64,000 bases of DNA, taken from NCBI GenBank assembly GCA_019155185.1, contig CM032808.1, positions 14,865,879-14,929,878 on the forward strand, given 5' to 3'. The stretch comes from Beaufortia kweichowensis (lineage: Eukaryota > Chordata > Actinopteri > Cypriniformes > Gastromyzontidae). Below, piece after piece: positions 60,300 to 64,000 of the stretch (position 1 is the first letter of the stretch; every line of letters begins with the position of its first letter). A model generated the notes under the pieces. The model was not told the origin of the DNA and made no database searches. It saw only the letters and a program-made list of their open reading frames with translations. A program made the translations under genes and the position numbers.

Positions 60300-60600
60300 C
60301 AACCAACAATACAAATTTTAATGGTTTCCATTACAATACCATTATGAACCACCCGCTTGTTTAAACCATTACAAATTCCTTTAGGCATTGTGTTTTAGGC
60401 GCTATTCCATTAGAATTTAATGGTGTTTGATTGATTCTTATCCACCAGATCACATCCCACCAATAGAACCCAACATATTACCAGTAGAGACCCACAGAAC
60501 CACTCCCATTATAACCATTAAATCCATTAAAATTTCTTTAATGGTGTCTGTTGTTTTTTCAACGTTCACTCTCACTTCTATAGAAACTACACCATGTCAA
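60300..60600. repeat. AATGG/CCATT inverted-motif repeat
   Basis: TTTTAATGGTTTCCATTACA, ATACCATTATGAACCACCC, then ACCATTAAATCCATTAAAAT and TTCTTTAATGGTG. Repeated inverted motifs suggest a MITE; family not identified. Confidence 0.4.
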
Positions 60601-61985
60601 ACGTGTGTCTGTTGAATTTTGCGTGTATCAAACCTTAACAGAGTTCATAAAAGAATTGTATACGATTAACAAGACAAACAAGACTATTTTGTGCACCATG
60701 ACTTAACAACAGAGTCACTTGACAATAAATGCTAGGTACATTTTGTTCCATAGCAACACAAGAGCTTCTGACAAAATTATAACCTTTAATAAACATCCAT
60801 GAAAGTTTTTGTTGTTTGCTTTTAATGTTTAAACCGTGGGTGTTTGAAACAGACTACTAAACTTTAAAACATTTTATGTAGAGATGAAGTAAACACAATC
60901 ACTCTGCCGTCATCCTTATAATGATATGATGGTCTTTATTATCAGTAGAGAGTAATCTCGTCTCTGTTTTGAGAATTTTCTCACTGCATTTCAAATGAGA
61001 TTACTGTCACATCATTTTACTGTATATAAAATTATACACACATGGCAGAAAGCATTAAAGGTGAGGTCTGTGACGTTTTCAGTGTTATAATATAATAAAA
61101 TTGCTTTGCTATTTGTTTGAGCATATTGACATGTCCAACATAACAACATTGTTTCAGCTATTGATTTTTGGGACAGGACTGGTTGTTCTCCAAAAGGCAG
61201 ATGAGAGGAGGGCTCGAGAAACCCGTTTAAAATGTAGTAATTATTTTGTCAGATTCGTCTACTACCCCCAGCGTCACAAAACAGACACACTTCACCTTTA
61301 AAATGTTAAAGTTACCATTTTATAGCGCTGAGAAATTAGATGAAGGCAGAAGCACAAAAGTGCGGCGGTGTCACTGACTTTATTAAACCGCAGGAGTTCA
61401 TTGCAGAATAATTCTGGGGGAAAAATGTAATCAAGTTATCTCATGTGAACCCCGTGTACTTGAATAAATAGCTGCTCCGTCAGAGGGCTCCCCTGACAGA
61501 TTCAAGCTGTTATCAACTCCAGATTCATTTAACCGCAGATCACTTTATCCACTTCTGAATAAAAACATTGAAAATTATGAAACGCCGCACATCAGAATCG
61601 ACCATGTTAACTACATTTCCTAATCTTACAGTGAATCTAAATGGATTTTCAACAGCGTTTCCCAGCAGGATAAAGGTAACATGGTGGTTAAAGATACAAG
61701 CCAGCGTAAGTCAGTTAATTCTGGTTGCTGGTGAGCAACTCTGGTTGCGCACGATCTTTGCCAGCGCCGCTGTGGCTCTTAACACTAATTCCTCTCAAGG
61801 GTTTGTTTCTACAACTGGTTCATTGTGTGTGTTGGATAAGAGCGCAAAAACATGTCATTTACTGCTAAGTTTGCTGATAGATTTGTGTCGCTGACTTTTG
61901 TGTCAAATAAATGAAAGCATGGAAATTACATGAGATGTGTTTTTTAACATTTTATTATCCAGCTTCTCGAGGTCTCAACCTGGAA
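60601..61985. other. Noncoding stretch, no gene seen
   Basis: A 108-codon frame at 61568-61894 has no domain or splice context. Confidence 0.5.
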
Positions 61986-62229
61986 GCTTTTTAAGCAGCA
62001 CTTAAGGAATTTCTATGTATACTGGACTCTTATTGGTTACTTTTTATCAATTTTTTAATCCAAGTAATTCATTCAAAAAATATTTGTTAAATAAAATTGT
62101 AGTTTTCTAACTAAAGAAATTAATATTTTGGCACAATTATATTTTTGGCTACAAAAGTAATTTCAGACAAAGTTTTTTAAGATCATGATAAATATTTTTG
62201 TGTCTAAACTTTTGACTGATTCTGTACTT
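61986..62229 (-). mobile_element. AGTACAGAATCAGTCAAAAG-type MITE, copy 3
   Basis: Ends GTGTCTAAACTTTTGACTGA at the right, and contains GGAATTTCTATGTATACTGG, ACTCTTATTG and TTGGCACAATTATATTTTTG, as in copy 2 at 46012. The terminal motif is at the opposite end. Confidence 0.65.
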
Positions 62230-63239
62230 GAAATGCTTTTTTCATCTCTTGCCTTTGATATCACAGCTCAGGATTGTCGCTAGTGAAGAGCTCAGAACTG
62301 TGTGTGTATGTACCTGTGACCCATCAGCCAATCAGTGCTGTCAGCCATCATGACATCATCTTTCTGCATCTCTCAGATATCAATCTCCTCACTTGATCCT
62401 AAAACATGCCCCGTCTGCATAAACCGCTTTGTTCACAAGGAGGTGGCGTGCTGCGTTTAACTTGTGATGTTTATTCAGCATTGTTAGTGCATAGGAAAAC
62501 ATCCAAAAGAGTTGTAGAGACTATCACATCTGGCAGTGGTCCCAAGCCTCAGGATAAGGCCAAAGACCAAACACAACAAAGAGGGTGGGAAGATGAAACC
62601 ATGGGGATAAGACTGCAGAAGGACGGATGCTGGCGTACAGAACAAACACGCTCTGGGCAAGTGCTTGCTCAGTGCCATCACAGAACGTTTGAGAGAAATC
62701 TCTCTGTGCAGTGCAAAAATAATATTTGCTGTTTCATATTTCAAAAAATATACTTATGTGGCTGCTGTGTGTGTGGGGCTGTGAAAAGCTCGGGAAGGAA
62801 TGGGAGAACTAAGGCTCTAATGTCTATAGAAATAGTGTGAAAAATTGCCAGTGTCCCTTTCATCTCTTTCTTTTTTTAACCGCTATTGAATTCTGTTCAA
62901 AAGAAGCGACTTCAAAGAGTTGAGAAAAAGTCACGAGTGGGGAGTAATGCAATTTCTTGGGAAATACCGCATAGAGGTTCAATTAAAGTGTGGCGTATTT
63001 TGTGGAAAATGCAACTGCGTTTTATATTTACTTGCTTTCGATTGACACGCGCTTCTATGAACAGACTGACGAATTCGATTGTGTAGGTTTAAGCTTATGT
63101 TCAGTGATACAGTGATGCTCAGTGATCTCAGTGTGTAGTATATTCTCAGAGGAAAATTCCCAGTTGTGTTTTATTTAAGCATTAACTTAGGGGAAATGAA
63201 AATAGAAACAAATTATACAATTTGGTATGAGTATGGAGG
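62230..63239. other. Noncoding stretch, no firm gene
   Basis: The longest plus-strand frame of the window (62406-62840, 144 codons) lies here. The peptide has no recognisable domain, is unusually rich in Cys near its end, overlaps an 86-codon frame on the other strand, and lacks a supporting promoter or splice context. I treat it as chance. Confidence 0.45.
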
Positions 63240-63490
63240 TGTAAAATCAATTTAGATTGTATGTAAAATAATCTGAATTTGAGTAAAATTGACTTAATAT
63301 TGACTTGTGATGTTAGACTTGACAAATCTGAGGTCAGTTTGTGGCATTAAAAAGATCCTAACAGAGACATTTGTGAGATTTCTCTTTTTTCTCAGGAGAA
63401 ATAGCTGAGATGCAGATGAGACTTGAGCAAAAGTTTCTATTTGCTCTCCATTTTTTCTCACTGATGTCTAGGAGAAATAATTAGGATAAT
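63240..63490 (+). repeat. Dispersed repeat, unnamed family, copy 2
   Basis: TGACAAATCTGAGGTCAGTT, GTGAGATTTCTCTTTTTTCT, CAGGAGAAATAGCTGAGA; parallels 2100-2352. Confidence 0.45.
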
Positions 63491-63508
63491 TAAGAGATCT
63501 AATTTGTG

Positions 63509-63533
63509 ATTTTTTTTTTTTTTTTTGGGGGGG
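63509..63533 (+). repeat. Poly-T/poly-G tract
   Basis: A T run of about 17 followed by seven G. Confidence 0.9.
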
Positions 63534-63542
63534 CTGTTGTCA

Positions 63543-63722
63543 TACACTCTTAGAAGTAAAGCTAATTCAAACGGTTCTTTACATCGATGCCATAGAATAA
63601 CCTTTTTTTAGTTCTCCAAATAACCTTCATGTCAAAGGTTGTTAAAAGCATAATTTATTGTTTTACCTTTTTCAGGCAAATGCATGCAAAAATGGTTCTT
63701 CTATGGCATCATGAAGAGCGTA
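63543..63722. mobile_element. GGTTCTTT-type MITE, copy 2
   Basis: CACTCTTAGAAGTAAAGCTA, ACGGTTCTTTACATCGATGC, CATAGAATAACC, TGTCAAAGGTTG, then AAAAATGGTTCTTCTATGGC and ATCATGAAGAGCG. Same family as 55812-55988. Confidence 0.7.
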
Positions 63723-64000
63723 TTTGCAGTATTTTATCACAGTAAGTCATCACTATTGATAGAAAGCATTTACATTTTACACACTACAACTCTGATGGGC
63801 CAATAATGGATAAAAGTCCTTTACAGCCTTTCAACTTTAAAACTGAAGATTTTATGAAAAAGTCACCTGTTAAATGTAGGTCATATGAAACACTGAGTGC
63901 CTTCAACTCCAGAGTTTGTAAATGGAGTGGATGTCTTAGCGATTGACTGCGCTCTGATCTTCAGGCCTGACCTCCATGCAAATGATGGATGCGTAAGAAC
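63723..64000. other. Window end, no gene seen
   Basis: Nothing recognised. Confidence 0.5.

Noticed and set aside
62406..62840. Longest plus-strand open frame (144 codons)
   Set aside because: No recognisable domain, an overlapping long frame on the opposite strand, and no splice or promoter context; length is within chance for 64 kb.
1..64000. CRISPR arrays, operons or bacterial features
   Set aside because: Composition, microsatellites, SINE and MITE content are those of a vertebrate nuclear genome; no regular spacer arrays exist.
1..64000. tRNA or rRNA genes
   Set aside because: The only tRNA-like sequences seen are the SINE heads; no intact cloverleaf was recognised by eye.

Overview
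This is a gene-poor, AT-rich stretch of vertebrate nuclear DNA. The repeats point to a ray-finned fish, most likely a cypriniform. There is a tRNA-derived SINE with the fish-type tail (GATAAAAGCGTCTGCCAAA), several short palindromic MITE families common in cyprinids, and long (GT)n, (GA)n and (CTGT)n tracts. No complete protein-coding gene is visible. Almost all open frames are short chance frames. The only coding candidate I would keep is one short minus-strand terminal exon near 41.4 kb, with no recognised family.

The main result is a large, old inverted duplication that no single feature type describes. At least nine clear blocks, plus three weaker ones, occur in the left part (about 2.97-17.78 kb) and again, reverse-complemented and in exactly mirrored order, in the right part (about 22.84-36.74 kb). 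The axis lies near 20 kb. Between blocks the arms no longer align. Inside some blocks identity is very high: 146 of 148 bases in block E, a 51-base exact run in block C, and a 40-base-plus exact run in block D. This is the pattern expected of an ancient inverted segmental duplication whose conserved noncoding elements survived in both copies, probably a duplicated regulatory landscape. A misjoin of two homeologous segments in a polyploid fish is the main alternative.

Layout: 0-2.9 kb, AT-rich sequence with a local direct duplication and a TTAA-ended MITE. 2.97-17.78 kb, left arm (blocks Z, A, B, C, K, J, D, E, I, H, F, G), interrupted by MITEs and a possible solo LTR. 17.8-22.8 kb, unpaired centre. 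22.84-36.74 kb, right arm (the same blocks reversed), with about 4 kb of extra sequence between blocks E and D and a cluster of microsatellites at its outer edge. 36.7-64 kb, unduplicated DNA with scattered MITEs and SINEs, a 30-bp-unit minisatellite, a GGCCCA-rich repeat, the possible terminal exon, and several complex, repeat-free stretches that could be further conserved noncoding elements.

The alignments were made by eye. Family names of repeats are from memory of fish repeats and are given only as likely classes.
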